The translations under genes and the position numbers were made by a program. A stretch of 64,000 nt of DNA from assembly GCA_002841155.1 (NCBI GenBank), contig PHEH01000004.1, positions 220,390 through 284,389 of the forward strand. The letters run 5' to 3'. This document shows positions 26,234-35,825 of this stretch, piece after piece (the stretch's first letter is position 1; every line of letters begins with the position of its first letter). The notes under the pieces were generated by a model that worked only from the letters and a program-made list of their open reading frames with translations, did no database searches and had not been told where the DNA came from. The stretch comes from Alphaproteobacteria bacterium HGW-Alphaproteobacteria-18. Lineage in GTDB: Bacteria; Pseudomonadota; Alphaproteobacteria; Caulobacterales; Hyphomonadaceae.

Positions 26234-28698
26234 ACCTCGCAGAGTATGCAGACCGCCCGAGGCTACTGGCCGACTACCTCCCCTGGGCCTGTCTCGTCGC
26301 GCCAGGCGTGATCCTGAACAAGGACGGCGCGTTCCAGACGAGCTTCCGGTATCGGGGGCCTGACCTTGAAAGCTCGACCGAGTCCGAACTCGTCGCCGTC
26401 ACCGCGCGCCTCAACAATGTCCTGCGCCGGTTCGGGTCGGGCTGGGCGCTCTTCTTCGAAGCCGTCCGCCGCGAAGCGCCGCCCTATCCGGAATGCGCCT
26501 TCCCCGATGCGGTCTCCTGGCTCGTCGACGAGGAACGCGCGATTGCCGCCGATGAAGCCGGTGCACGGTTCGAGAGCGACTATTACCTGACCCTGCTCTG
26601 GCTGCCGCCGGAAGATCTCGCAGGCCATGCCGAACGCGCGCTGATCACTAAGGCGAAGACAGAAGACGCCTATGCCTGGCGCGCACGGCTGGAAGAGTTC
26701 CAGCAGCATGCTGCGCGGGCATTTGATCTCCTCTCAACTGCGCTGCCGGAGATCGCCCGGCTCTCAGACAGCGAGACCCTCACCTACCTGCATTCGACGA
26801 TCTCGACGAAGCGCCATCCGGTCGTTGTCCCGGAACTGCCCGTCTTCCTGGACGCCGTGCTGGCGGACGAGCCGTTCACCGGCGGGCTCGAGCCGATGAT
26901 TGGTAATGCCCACATCCGTACCCTGACGGTGCTGGGTTATCCGGCCTCGACGCTGCCCGGCATTCTCGACGAACTGAACCGCCAGGGATTTGGCTATCGC
27001 TGGGTGACGCGGTTCATCGCGATGGATAAGGCCGAGGCCGAGAAGCTGCTTTCGAAGAAACGGCGCCACTGGGCCGCCAAGCGCAAGTCGGTTGGCGCGA
27101 TCCTGCGCGAGACGATGTTCAATGAGCCGACAACGCTCGTCGACAATGATGCCGACAACAAGGCGCAGGACGCCGACGCTGCGCTCCAGGAGCTTGGCAG
27201 CGACCTTGTCTCCTATGGATATGTGACCACGACGCTCACGGTCATCCATGACGACGCGCGAATTGCAGAGGAGCAGGCCCGCGCGCTCGAGCGGATCATC
27301 AACGGCCGCGGGTTCACGGTGATTGCCGAGAGCCTCAACGCCGTCGAGGCCTGGCTCGGAAGCCTCCCGGGGCACCCTTACGCCAATGTCCGCCAGCCGG
27401 TGCTGCACACGCTGAACCTTGCCCACATGATCCCGGTCTCGGCAGTCTGGGCGGGCGATGCCTTGAACCGCCACCTCAATGGCCCTGCCCTCATCGAAGC
27501 GCAGACCGGCGGCTCGACCCCGTTCCGGCTGAACCTGCATGCCGGGGATGTCGGGCATACGATGATTGTGGGCCCGACGGGCGCGGGCAAATCCGTTCTC
27601 CTCGCCATGCTGGCCCTGCAATGGCAGCGCTACCCCGGCGCTCAGGTGTTCATCTTCGACAAGGGCGGATCGGCGAGGGCCACCACGCTGGCGCTCGGGG
27701 GCAAACACATTCGCTTTGGTGACGGCCGGCAGCCTGACCTCCAGCCCCTGGCGAACATCGATACCTGGCAGGGCGCCGGCCTTGCGGCCGGATGGCTCCA
27801 GGGACTTCTGGAACAGGCGGGCCTCAAACTGACGCCGGAGCTCAAAGCCCGGCTCTGGGAAGGCCTCATGGCCCTCGCCTCCGCGCCGCCACGAGAGCGC
27901 ACGCTCACCGGGCTCTCACTCATGCTGCAGGACCGCGAGCTGCGCACCGCGCTCGAACCCTACACACTCGAAGGCTCTCTGGGACGGCTACTGGACGCCG
28001 ACGAAGACACGCTGGCGCTTTCAGATCTCGCCTGTTTCGAGATGGAAGAGCTCATGCACCTCTCCGGCGCGGCGCTCCCCGTCCTGACGTATCTCTTCGA
28101 CCGGCTTGAAGACCGGTTCGACGGCAGGCCCACGCTGCTCATCCTAGACGAGGCCTGGCTGTTCCTCGACCATACCGCGTTTGCGGGCCGTATCCGCGAA
28201 TGGCTCAAAACCCTGCGCAAGAAGAACGTCGCAGTCGTGTTCGCCACCCAGTCGCTTGCCGATATCACCACGAGCAGCATTGCGCCGGCCCTGATCGAAT
28301 CCTGCCCGACGCGGATCTTCCTGCCGAATGAGCGGGCCGGCGAGCCGCAGATGCGCGAGGCCTATGAACGGTTCGGACTGAACGTCCGCCAGATCGAGAT
28401 CATCGCGCGGGGGGCGCCGAAGCGGGACTATTACTTCCAGTCGCCCAGAGGCTGCCGCCTGTTCGATTTGAGCCTTGGCCCTGTGGCGCTCGCCTTCGCC
28501 GCCGCTGGCACCCCGGAAGACCAGGCCACGCTCGACCGCGTGATGGCCGAGACCGAAGGCGAAGGATTCGCGGAGACCTGGCTCCACGAAAAGGGCCTCG
28601 CCTGGGCGGCAGACTTGCTGGCCCGCTGGCCGGGCCATCCATCGGCCGAACGTCCCCCAAGTCCGACCTTCCGTCCACAGATCCTCGCTGCCGAATGA
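26227..28698 (+). CDS. trbE: TrbE, VirB4-type conjugation ATPase
   Basis: An 823-residue ATPase of the transfer channel. The N-terminal CagE/VirB4 domain is followed by Walker A GPTGAGKSVLL (about 449-459), then LLILDEAWLFLDH as Walker B and ATQSLADI. Length is normal for TrbE (about 810-850). Confidence 0.96.
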   Translation: MLNLAEYADRPRLLADYLPWACLVAPGVILNKDGAFQTSFRYRGPDLESSTESELVAVTARLNNVLRRFGSGWALFFEAVRREAPPYPECAFPDAVSWLVDEERAIAADEAGARFESDYYLTLLWLPPEDLAGHAERALITKAKTEDAYAWRARLEEFQQHAARAFDLLSTALPEIARLSDSETLTYLHSTISTKRHPVVVPELPVFLDAVLADEPFTGGLEPMIGNAHIRTLTVLGYPASTLPGILDELNRQGFGYRWVTRFIAMDKAEAEKLLSKKRRHWAAKRKSVGAILRETMFNEPTTLVDNDADNKAQDADAALQELGSDLVSYGYVTTTLTVIHDDARIAEEQARALERIINGRGFTVIAESLNAVEAWLGSLPGHPYANVRQPVLHTLNLAHMIPVSAVWAGDALNRHLNGPALIEAQTGGSTPFRLNLHAGDVGHTMIVGPTGAGKSVLLAMLALQWQRYPGAQVFIFDKGGSARATTLALGGKHIRFGDGRQPDLQPLANIDTWQGAGLAAGWLQGLLEQAGLKLTPELKARLWEGLMALASAPPRERTLTGLSLMLQDRELRTALEPYTLEGSLGRLLDADEDTLALSDLACFEMEELMHLSGAALPVLTYLFDRLEDRFDGRPTLLILDEAWLFLDHTAFAGRIREWLKTLRKKNVAVVFATQSLADITTSSIAPALIESCPTRIFLPNERAGEPQMREAYERFGLNVRQIEIIARGAPKRDYYFQSPRGCRLFDLSLGPVALAFAAAGTPEDQATLDRVMAETEGEGFAETWLHEKGLAWAADLLARWPGHPSAERPPSPTFRPQILAAE

Positions 28699-29426
28699 GC
28701 CGCCCCATGCGCCGCCACCTTGTCTGCCTGCTGATGACGACCGCGCCCCTGATGGCCGTGCCCGTCGCTGGCCTCTTCGCACCGCCTGCAATGGCGCAGG
28801 TCGCGGTCTATGATCCGGCCAACCATGCCCAGAACATCCTGCAGGCGGTCCGCGCGCTGCAGGAACTCGAAGGCCAGGTCCAGCAGCTCGCCCATGAGAT
28901 CGAGATGCTGGAGAACATGGCCCGCAATCTCGAGACCCTCCCCGTTTCTGTCGCCGAAAGCATCATCGGCCAGCGCATCCTCCGCATCCAGGATGTACTC
29001 CGCCGGGCGCAGGGCATCGGCTACTCGGTCGACGAGATCGAACGCGATTATGAGACCGCCTACCCTGAAGACTACGGGACGACGACACCGGGCTCCGTGC
29101 TTGTCGAAGATGCCCGGGCCCGCTGGCGCCAGTCGCGCGACGCATTCCGCGAAACGCTGACCGTCTCGGCCGCTGCGCTCGAAGACAACGAGACGGATGC
29201 AGGCGCGATCCGCAGCCTCGTTACGCAGAGCCAGGACGCGGTCGGCGCGCTGCAGGCCGCCCAGGCCGGCAATGAGCTCAGCGCCATGACCAACCAGCAG
29301 CTGATGCAGATCGAGGCGATGCTCGCCGCCCAGCACCGCGCAGAGGCGCTGGAAGAGGCGCGCAAGCTTGCGGAAGCCGAACGCGGCCGAGCCCGCCTCA
29401 AATCCTTCCTCGGCGCCGGAGACTAG
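28695..29426 (+). CDS. trbJ: TrbJ, VirB5-like protein
   Basis: A 243-residue exported protein with a signal peptide ending near FAPPAMAQ, then long amphipathic helices rich in Glu/Gln/Ala (coiled-coil-like, about 45-235). It is a minor pilus component in VirB5-type systems. Starts at 28695 (4-base overlap with trbE) or 28707. Confidence 0.92.
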   Translation: MSRPMRRHLVCLLMTTAPLMAVPVAGLFAPPAMAQVAVYDPANHAQNILQAVRALQELEGQVQQLAHEIEMLENMARNLETLPVSVAESIIGQRILRIQDVLRRAQGIGYSVDEIERDYETAYPEDYGTTTPGSVLVEDARARWRQSRDAFRETLTVSAAALEDNETDAGAIRSLVTQSQDAVGALQAAQAGNELSAMTNQQLMQIEAMLAAQHRAEALEEARKLAEAERGRARLKSFLGAGD

Positions 29427-29431
29427 CCGCC

Positions 29432-30754
29432 ATGGAAGAGATGGACGTCATCGACCGGTTCCTCGAGACCTTCATTCGCTACATCGATAGCGGGTTCGGG
29501 CTGCTGCAGGGCGATGTCGCCTATCTCACCTCCACGCTGATCGTCATCGACATCACGCTGGCGGGCCTGTTCTGGGCGCTGTCGCAGAATGCCGACGTGA
29601 TCGCGGGGCTGATCAAGAAGGTCCTGTACGTCGGCTTCTTCGCCTTCCTGCTCGGCAATTTCGCCGGGCTCTCGCAGATCATCTTCGACAGTTTTGCCGG
29701 GCTGGGCCTGAAGGCCGGCTCAAGTCTCATCACAGCCGAAGACCTGATGCGGCCCGGCTATATCGCGGGCGTCGGATACGGCGCAGCGCTTCCCCTGCTC
29801 GAAGAGGCCGGCGAGATGATGGGGCCGATCGCCTTCTTCGAGAACTTCATCCTGATCGCGGTGCTGCTGATTGCCTGGGCCGTTATCATCATCGCCTTCT
29901 TCGTCCTTGCGGTGCAGCTGTTCGTAGCGATCCTCGAGTTCAAGTTCACCACACTGGCCGGGTTTGTGCTCGTCCCGTTCGCGCTGTGGAACAAGACGGC
30001 CTTCCTCGCCGAGCGTGTCTTGGGCAATGTCATCACCTCCGGCCTGAAGCTCATGGTGCTCGCCATCATCATCGGCATCGGCTCGACGCTCTTCTCCACC
30101 ATCACCGACGCGTTCGCCGGAACTGAAGACGTGACGCTCGCCGAAGTCATGGGCACCGTGCTTGCCGCAACCGTATTCCTGTGGATGGGCGTGTTCGGCC
30201 CCGGCATGGCGTCGGGCCTCATCACCGGCGCGCCACAACTCGGTGCTGGCTCGGCGATCGGCGCCGCTGCAGGCGTTGCCGCCGGAACCGTCGCCGCCGG
30301 TCTTGGCGCGAAGGCCGCATTGGGCGCGGCTGCGGGCGGCGCAGCGAGCGCCGTCAAGGCCGGCGCCTCGATGGCAGGGGGCGCACGCACAGCGTTCGAT
30401 CTTGGGTCAACGGCTTCCGGAAAGTCCGGCGCTGCTGGTTTTGCTGCCGGCCTTGGCGGCGTCGCCCAGGCGGCCGAGGACACCGTGCGCCGCGCGGCCT
30501 CCGGCCCAGCCAGCGCCGTACGCGATGCCTACCGGCGCGGCGCCCGGGGCGCGTTCGAATCCACCGGCGGCTCGAGTTCGTCACCTTCAGAAACTCCGTC
30601 CTCCTCCGCGCCGGAGAAAAGCCCCGGCTGGGCGCGCGGCATGCGCACGTCTCAGCGGTTCGGCGAGGCCCGCCAGCTCGCAATGCACAGCCTGCGCGAC
30701 GGCGATCGCGGCTCCTCGGGCGCGGCCCCCTCCCTGAAAGACAAGGACGAATAA
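29432..30754 (+). CDS. trbL: TrbL, VirB6-like polytopic membrane protein
   Basis: A 440-residue protein with about six hydrophobic spans in residues 25-270, then a Gly/Ala-rich and Ser-rich cytoplasmic tail ending near SLKDKDE. It forms part of the inner-membrane channel. No trbK entry-exclusion gene lies between trbJ and trbL, unlike in RP4. Confidence 0.94.
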   Translation: MEEMDVIDRFLETFIRYIDSGFGLLQGDVAYLTSTLIVIDITLAGLFWALSQNADVIAGLIKKVLYVGFFAFLLGNFAGLSQIIFDSFAGLGLKAGSSLITAEDLMRPGYIAGVGYGAALPLLEEAGEMMGPIAFFENFILIAVLLIAWAVIIIAFFVLAVQLFVAILEFKFTTLAGFVLVPFALWNKTAFLAERVLGNVITSGLKLMVLAIIIGIGSTLFSTITDAFAGTEDVTLAEVMGTVLAATVFLWMGVFGPGMASGLITGAPQLGAGSAIGAAAGVAAGTVAAGLGAKAALGAAAGGAASAVKAGASMAGGARTAFDLGSTASGKSGAAGFAAGLGGVAQAAEDTVRRAASGPASAVRDAYRRGARGAFESTGGSSSSPSETPSSSAPEKSPGWARGMRTSQRFGEARQLAMHSLRDGDRGSSGAAPSLKDKDE

Positions 30755-30758
30755 CACC

Positions 30759-31457
30759 ATGCGCTTCAAACGCCCCACAGCCCATTATGGCACGTCACCC
30801 CACCCGGAGACGCCTTACCAGAAGGCCGGACAGATCTGGGATGAGCGGATTGGATCGGCCCGGGTCCAGGCAAAGAACTGGCGACTGATGGCACTGGGGT
30901 GTCTCGCGCTTTCGTTCGCGACGTCCGGCGCGCTGATCTGGCGGAGCCTTCAGTCGACGGTGACGCCTTACATCGTCGAAGTTGACGAGACCGGCGCGGT
31001 CAAAGCCGTCGGCCCGGCGACCGAACCCTACACGCCGTCTGATGCACAAATCGCGCATCACCTCGCGGGGTTCATTTCGGACGTCCGCAGCGTCTCCAGC
31101 GATCCGGTCGTCGTGCGTGAGAACTGGCTGCGCGCCTATGAGTTCGTGACCGCGCAGGCTGCGACCACCCTCAGCGCCGAAGCCGAAGCCAATGATCCGT
31201 TCGCGGATGTCGGCCGGCGCTCGCGGACGGTAGAAGTCGTCAGCGTCGTGCGGGTGTCGGACAAGTCTTTCCAGGCCCGCTGGATTGAAAAAACCTATGA
31301 ACAGGGCGCGCTGCGCGAAGCAAAGCGCTTCACTGGCATCTTCAGCATCGTCACGCAGCCGCCACGCGACGCCGCGCGCCTGCGCACCAATCCCCTCGGC
31401 CTCTACATCGCTTCGCTCAGCTGGGCGGAAGACCTCGTCACAGGAGACAGAAAATGA
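30759..31457 (+). CDS. trbF: TrbF, VirB8-like protein
   Basis: A 232-residue bitopic protein: a cytoplasmic N-terminus (NPYQ-like PETPYQKAGQIWDERIG), one membrane span (about 43-63) and a periplasmic VirB8 fold. Typical length. Four-base overlap with trbG. Confidence 0.95.
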   Translation: MRFKRPTAHYGTSPHPETPYQKAGQIWDERIGSARVQAKNWRLMALGCLALSFATSGALIWRSLQSTVTPYIVEVDETGAVKAVGPATEPYTPSDAQIAHHLAGFISDVRSVSSDPVVVRENWLRAYEFVTAQAATTLSAEAEANDPFADVGRRSRTVEVVSVVRVSDKSFQARWIEKTYEQGALREAKRFTGIFSIVTQPPRDAARLRTNPLGLYIASLSWAEDLVTGDRK

Positions 31458-32452
31458 TCCGCAGCCTGCTCATCACCTCATCGCTAGCGGCGCTTGCCGC
31501 CTGCACCACCCCGCCGGATCCGGAGCCGACGTTCGACGACAGCGTGTTCGTCGCAGCAGTACCGCAGGAGGAACCCAAACCTGAGCGCGTCGAAATCGTC
31601 GAGACTGCCATCCCCCTGCCGCTGCCCGGCCAGATGAAGCCAATAGATGCAAAAGCAGAAAAGCCTGCCAAAACGCTGTCTCCGGACAAGGCAATCGAAG
31701 AAGGCCGTTCCGGCGCCCTGATTGAGCCCTCGCTCGACGGGTTTGTGAACGCTGTGCAGGTCTATCCTTACACGGAAGGCGCGCTTTATCGGCTCTATGC
31801 AAGCCCGGGCCAGGTCAGCGACATTGCGCTCCAGCCCGGCGAGAGCCTTGTCTCGGTCTCTGCCGGCGACACGGTGCGCTGGGTCGTGGGCGACACCGCT
31901 TCCGGATCAGGCGCAACGGCCCGCGCTCATGTCCTTGTAAAACCGGTCAATGCGGGTCTCCGCACCAACCTGATGATCGCCACCGACCGGCGCACCTATC
32001 ATCTGGAACTCGAATCCACGTCCGGCAGCTATATGGCCGCGCTCTCCTGGCGCTATCCGCAGGACGAGCTCGCCGGGATCGCCGCGCGCAACGCAGCTGC
32101 CAGGGAGGCGGACGCCGCCTCAGTCGATCAGGGCCTGAACCTTGATGCCCTGAACTTCGGCTACCGGATATCTGGCGACAAGCCGGTCTGGACACCTGTC
32201 CGCGTCTTCGATGACGGACGGCAAGTGTTCATCCAGATGCCGGAGGACACTCAGTCCTCTGACCTGCCGCCGCTGTTCGTGCTGGGCACCAGCGGCAAAG
32301 CCGAACTCGTCAACTACCGGGTCCGCGGCAGTTACTACGTCGTCGACCGATTGTTCGAGGCGGCGGAGCTGCGTCTTGGGACAAGCCCGCAGACAAAAGT
32401 GCGCATCACGAAGGGGGCGGCAAAGCCAAAGCCCCGCCTGTTCGGGGGCTGA
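31454..32452 (+). CDS. trbG: TrbG, VirB9-like outer-membrane-complex protein
   Basis: A 332-residue protein with a lipoprotein-type signal (LAALAACTTPP), a Pro/Glu-rich linker (20-75) and a VirB9 beta domain with YRISGDKPVWTPVRVFDDGR. Lipidation at Cys17 is likely from the lipobox, as for RP4 TrbH; it may cover that protein's job, since no trbH gene is seen. Confidence 0.94.
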   Translation: MIRSLLITSSLAALAACTTPPDPEPTFDDSVFVAAVPQEEPKPERVEIVETAIPLPLPGQMKPIDAKAEKPAKTLSPDKAIEEGRSGALIEPSLDGFVNAVQVYPYTEGALYRLYASPGQVSDIALQPGESLVSVSAGDTVRWVVGDTASGSGATARAHVLVKPVNAGLRTNLMIATDRRTYHLELESTSGSYMAALSWRYPQDELAGIAARNAAAREADAASVDQGLNLDALNFGYRISGDKPVWTPVRVFDDGRQVFIQMPEDTQSSDLPPLFVLGTSGKAELVNYRVRGSYYVVDRLFEAAELRLGTSPQTKVRITKGAAKPKPRLFGG

Positions 32453-32456
32453 TGCG

Positions 32457-33701
32457 ATGACCGAGCCCAAGACGTTCGATGCGCATGCGAAAGGGCTGCA
32501 GATCCGGCAGAAGCCGCGCAGCGTCTCCCGGATCAATCGCAAGGTCCTGATTGCCGGCGCGGGTCTCGGCGCGATGGGCCTGTTTGCGGCGACCAGCATC
32601 GCGCTCGCCCCGCCAAAACTCAATGATCCGGCAGAGGCAAAGGAACTCTACACGGAAGGCAGCACACGAAAGCCGATCGGACTGTCAGCCCTTCCCGCCA
32701 GCTATGACGCGCCGGAGATCCCGAAGCTCGGCCCGCCGATGCCAGGCGACCTTGGCTCGACCATCCTCGAGACCGAACGCAGTTACGGGATCGAAGCAGA
32801 CTATCAGACGGACTTCGAAACCGATTTCCGCCCGAACCCCGTGTCAGAGGCCGAGCGCGCCCGCCGGCTCAAGGAAGCGGCACTTGCCGAGGAAGCCGCC
32901 CGCGCGCCGCTCTTTTTCCGGCTCGAAGACCGCGCGCCGATACCCATCAAAGCTTCATCGCCGGATGTGGCCGCCACGCTGACCTCCGAACTGATTGCGC
33001 TTACGCGGACGCCGCAAACACAAGTCACTGCCGGTCAGGGCGCAGGTGACCTCAACCTGCAGGACCGCAAGTCAGAGTTCGCGGGCACATCACGCGCCGA
33101 TACGCGCAACCCGAACCGGATCGAAGACCCGGTCTCGCCGTTCCAGCTGATGGCGGGCGCATTGATCCCGGCGAGCCTCATCACGGGTATCAATTCTGAT
33201 CTTCCGGGAACGGTCATCGCGCAGGTCACGCAGAACGTTTATGACACGGTACGCGGCCAGCATCTCCTGATCCCGCAGGGCAGCCGCCTGATCGGGCGCT
33301 ACCAGTCGGAAGTCTCGTTCGGCCAGGACCGCGCCCTTGTCGTCTGGGACCGGATCCTGATGCCGGATGGCAGCTCCATCACGATTTCCGAGCCTGGCAG
33401 CGACGCGTCTGGTTATGCAGGCCTCAAGGACCGGACCGATCACCATTGGGACAAGGTGTTCGCAGCTGCCGGCCTCGCCACCCTCCTTGGCATCGGCGCA
33501 GAGCTCGGCCCTGGCGAAGATCGCGATATCGAGCGCTCCATCCGCCTAGGTACCACCGACACGATCAATGAAGCCGGCCAGCGCGCGGTCGATCGCAGCC
33601 TCGGCGTCCAGCCCTCGATCACCGTTAGGCCCGGCTGGCCGGTGCGCGTGATCGTTACCCGCGACCTTGTACTTCGTTCCTACGAGGAGCCTGCCCGATG
33701 A
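32457..33701 (+). CDS. trbI: TrbI, VirB10-like protein
   Basis: A 414-residue protein that spans both membranes: one N-terminal membrane segment (about 30-46), a Pro-rich periplasmic linker and the VirB10 barrel domain with IPQGSRLIGRYQSEVSFGQ. The ATG at 32457 comes 4 bp after the trbG stop; frames further upstream overlap trbG. Confidence 0.95.
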   Translation: MTEPKTFDAHAKGLQIRQKPRSVSRINRKVLIAGAGLGAMGLFAATSIALAPPKLNDPAEAKELYTEGSTRKPIGLSALPASYDAPEIPKLGPPMPGDLGSTILETERSYGIEADYQTDFETDFRPNPVSEAERARRLKEAALAEEAARAPLFFRLEDRAPIPIKASSPDVAATLTSELIALTRTPQTQVTAGQGAGDLNLQDRKSEFAGTSRADTRNPNRIEDPVSPFQLMAGALIPASLITGINSDLPGTVIAQVTQNVYDTVRGQHLLIPQGSRLIGRYQSEVSFGQDRALVVWDRILMPDGSSITISEPGSDASGYAGLKDRTDHHWDKVFAAAGLATLLGIGAELGPGEDRDIERSIRLGTTDTINEAGQRAVDRSLGVQPSITVRPGWPVRVIVTRDLVLRSYEEPAR

Positions 33702-33934
33702 ATCTCCGCCTCGGACAAATCCCGGACCGCACGCCCGCCAAGCTGACGCTTGCACTCGATCCGGAAACCCATGCCGCGCTGACCGACTACGCAGCGGCCT
33801 ACCAGCAGGCCTATGGCCGCGAAGAACGCGCCGAGACACTCGCCGCCGCGATGATTGAGAGTTTCCTGGCGTCTGACGCCGGATTCAAGCGGGCCCGCAG
33901 GGCCCTTCACACCACCGCCAGCAAAGGAGACTGA
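33698..33934 (+). CDS. DUF2274 family protein
   Basis: A 78-residue basic protein with KLTLALDPETHAALTDYAAAY, resembling a ribbon-helix-helix N-terminus, the DUF2274 signature. It overlaps trbI by 4 bases. This gene follows trbI in many ICEs; a regulatory role is inference. Confidence 0.87.
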   Translation: MNLRLGQIPDRTPAKLTLALDPETHAALTDYAAAYQQAYGREERAETLAAAMIESFLASDAGFKRARRALHTTASKGD

Positions 33935-33937
33935 CCC

Positions 33938-34255
33938 ATGGCACAGATCGGCGCATTTACGATGAAGGACGGAACCTGGACGGGGACCATCCGTACGATG
34001 ACAATCAATGTCAAAGCCCAGCTTGTTCCCAACAAGGAGAAGGGAAAGAGCAAGGACACACCGGACTTCCGGCTTTATGCAGGCGGCGCAGAACTCGGCG
34101 CGGCCTGGCGCCAGGACTCAAAAGATGGCGAGACGCCCTACCTCGCGGTCAAGCTCGACGATCCGAGTTTTGCCCAGCCGATGCGGGCAGCCTTCTTCGA
34201 GAACGAGTCCGAAGGCACCGGCGTCATGGTCTGGAACCGGGCAAAACCCGCCTGA
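33938..34255 (+). CDS. DUF736 family protein (copy 2)
   Basis: A 105-residue protein with MAQIGAFTMKDGTWTGTIRTM, the classic DUF736 start, PDFRLYAGGAELGAAW, and a closing GVMVWNR. It is only distantly like copy 1 at 8161-8484, so this is not a recent duplication. It is 3 bp after the DUF2274 gene, at the end of the trb operon. Function unknown. Confidence 0.92.
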   Translation: MAQIGAFTMKDGTWTGTIRTMTINVKAQLVPNKEKGKSKDTPDFRLYAGGAELGAAWRQDSKDGETPYLAVKLDDPSFAQPMRAAFFENESEGTGVMVWNRAKPA

Positions 34256-34274
34256 GACGTCGGACCTTACGTTC

Positions 34275-34472
34275 ATGAGCCTAAGCCTCAAGGATCTGGA
34301 AGAAGGCCGCCGGATCGCCGCGCTTGTGGTCCGCTACTGCGGTGACAAGTACTTTCCGCTTTTCGACAGGTTCGACCGGGAAGTCCAAAATCGGCGTTCG
34401 GCGGCCGACCGGATCGAAGCTGCGCTTAGCCGCCCGAACGCCGGCCACCGCTCGGGGAGGCCGAACACTTGA
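34275..34472 (+). CDS. Small hypothetical protein after DUF736
   Basis: A 65-residue helical, Arg-rich protein (MSLSLKDLEEGRRIAALVVRYCG...). It begins 19 bp after the DUF736 stop and ends just before the toxin-antitoxin promoter. Codon use matches its neighbours. Family not recognised. Confidence 0.55.
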   Translation: MSLSLKDLEEGRRIAALVVRYCGDKYFPLFDRFDREVQNRRSAADRIEAALSRPNAGHRSGRPNT

Positions 34473-34485
34473 TTTCTTCAGAAAT
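34472..34485. promoter_or_regulatory. Palindrome upstream of the Xre-RES toxin-antitoxin genes
   Basis: ATTTCT-N2-AGAAAT is a perfect 6-base inverted repeat 37 bp upstream of the antitoxin start. A good -10 box TATACT follows at 34495-34500. It is a likely autorepression site for the Xre antitoxin. Confidence 0.55.
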
Positions 34486-34522
34486 AAATGGCATGTATAC
34501 TTTCACAGGAAAGGATGCGGCC

Positions 34523-34900
34523 ATGACCCAGGCAAAGGCAGTCAACGCTCAGGAGCGGGCCCGGATACTGACCATGGCGGTCGTCAGGGCAGCGGAAAAG
34601 CTTGGTATCACCGGGCGCGACCTCGCCACGATTCTGGGGGTTTCGGAACCGACGATCTCCCGGATGCGCAAGGACGAGTTCCGGCTCGAGGAAGGCACCA
34701 AGCCTTTCGAGCTGGGAGCGTTGTTCGTTCGCCTGTTCCGTTCGCTCGATGCGATCACAGGCGGCGACAGCAAAGTGGCGCACGCATGGCTTCGCAATGA
34801 GAACCGGGCGCTGGGCGGCCGGCCACTCGATCAGATCAAGACGATAGCAGGACTGACGCATGGCCTTGCCTACCTGGATTCCCGGCGCGCTCCGCTCTGA
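34523..34900 (+). CDS. Xre/MbcA/ParS-family antitoxin
   Basis: A 125-residue protein. A helix-turn-helix (GITGRDLATILGVSEPTISRMRK) is followed by the DUF2384 toxin-binding region (LFVRLFRSLDAITGGDSKVAHAWL...). The ATG at 34523 has an AGGAAAGG ribosome site; ATGs at 34469 or 34493 would include the operator and -10 box. The stop overlaps the toxin gene by 41 bases, so the two are translated together. Confidence 0.9.
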   Translation: MTQAKAVNAQERARILTMAVVRAAEKLGITGRDLATILGVSEPTISRMRKDEFRLEEGTKPFELGALFVRLFRSLDAITGGDSKVAHAWLRNENRALGGRPLDQIKTIAGLTHGLAYLDSRRAPL

Positions 34901-35597
34901 GCAAAAGCCGCTGCAAGGCGTTTTCTGGCGCTGCGTGGAGGCACAACATGTTGTATCCACGCTGCAGCTTGTCGACACGCTGGACGAGCAACGCGTCCTT
35001 GAAGACATGCTGGAAGAAACCAAGCCGCCTGTTCCGCCTGAATGCGCAGGCCTGCATTATCTCTACCTGACGCCGTTCCGGTACGGGCTCTATCCGAACG
35101 GATCCAGGTTCCGCCGCGCGGGCCAGACACCCGGCGTCTACTATGTGTCGGAAGAGCCAGCGACGGCCATCATCGAAACCGCGTTTCATCTCCTGCTGTT
35201 CTACGCCGACTCGCCCGGAACCCCGTTCCCCGCCCAGCCTAGCGAACACACAGCTTTTGACGTGCCGGTGCGCACCGATGCAGCAATCGATCTCTCCGCA
35301 AAGCCGTTCAATAGGGCAAGCGACCTCTGGATGCATCCCTCAGACTACGAACCATGCCAACAACTCGAAGAAGCCGCCCGCGCCGAAAAGGTCCAACTGA
35401 TCCGCTACACGTCCGTCCGTGACCCGCAGCAACGTCCCAACGCCGCAATCCTTAACTGCGCAGCGTTCGCCGCTAAAGCGCCGTCACAAAACCAGACCTG
35501 GCGGCTCCTCTTCAACAAAGCCGGCATGCATGCGATCTGCGAGTTTCACAGGGTCAAGTTCAGCTTACCATCTGATCTGTGGTCGGATGATCCATGA
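34860..35597 (+). CDS. RES-domain toxin (NAD+-degrading)
   Basis: A 245-residue protein with the RES family core: FWRCV near the start, LYLTPFRYGLYPNGSRFRRAG, then PGVYYVSEEPATAIIETAFH. RES toxins break down NAD+ by phosphorolysis and are neutralised by the Xre partner encoded just upstream. It probably stabilises the element. Length is above the shortest RES toxins but usual for those with N-terminal extensions. Confidence 0.9.
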   Translation: MALPTWIPGALRSEQKPLQGVFWRCVEAQHVVSTLQLVDTLDEQRVLEDMLEETKPPVPPECAGLHYLYLTPFRYGLYPNGSRFRRAGQTPGVYYVSEEPATAIIETAFHLLLFYADSPGTPFPAQPSEHTAFDVPVRTDAAIDLSAKPFNRASDLWMHPSDYEPCQQLEEAARAEKVQLIRYTSVRDPQQRPNAAILNCAAFAAKAPSQNQTWRLLFNKAGMHAICEFHRVKFSLPSDLWSDDP

Positions 35598-35825
35598 TTG
35601 ATGGAGTTCGTTTGGTCAAATGGCTGATGGATCGTCAATTACAGTTTTACGCGGCACCGAATTCGGGCGCTTTCGTATGGAAGGACAAGATCTGCGAAGA
35701 ACCTTAGACAGTCTGCATATGGCACAGTAAGAGCCTCTAAAGACTTGGGCCTAGATCGGCCGGGCTTGGCCCAATCCTGCCGATCGGTAGCATTGCTGCG
35801 GAGTTAGCCCGAGCCGCTGCGTCGG

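Noticed and set aside
35621..35731. A 36-codon rightward frame between the RES toxin and the dioxygenase gene
   Set aside because: No ribosome site, family or codon support; treated as non-coding.
35745..35774. TTGGGCC...GGCCCAA hairpin as a terminator between convergent genes
   Set aside because: A 7-base stem with a 16-base loop and no T-run on either strand.
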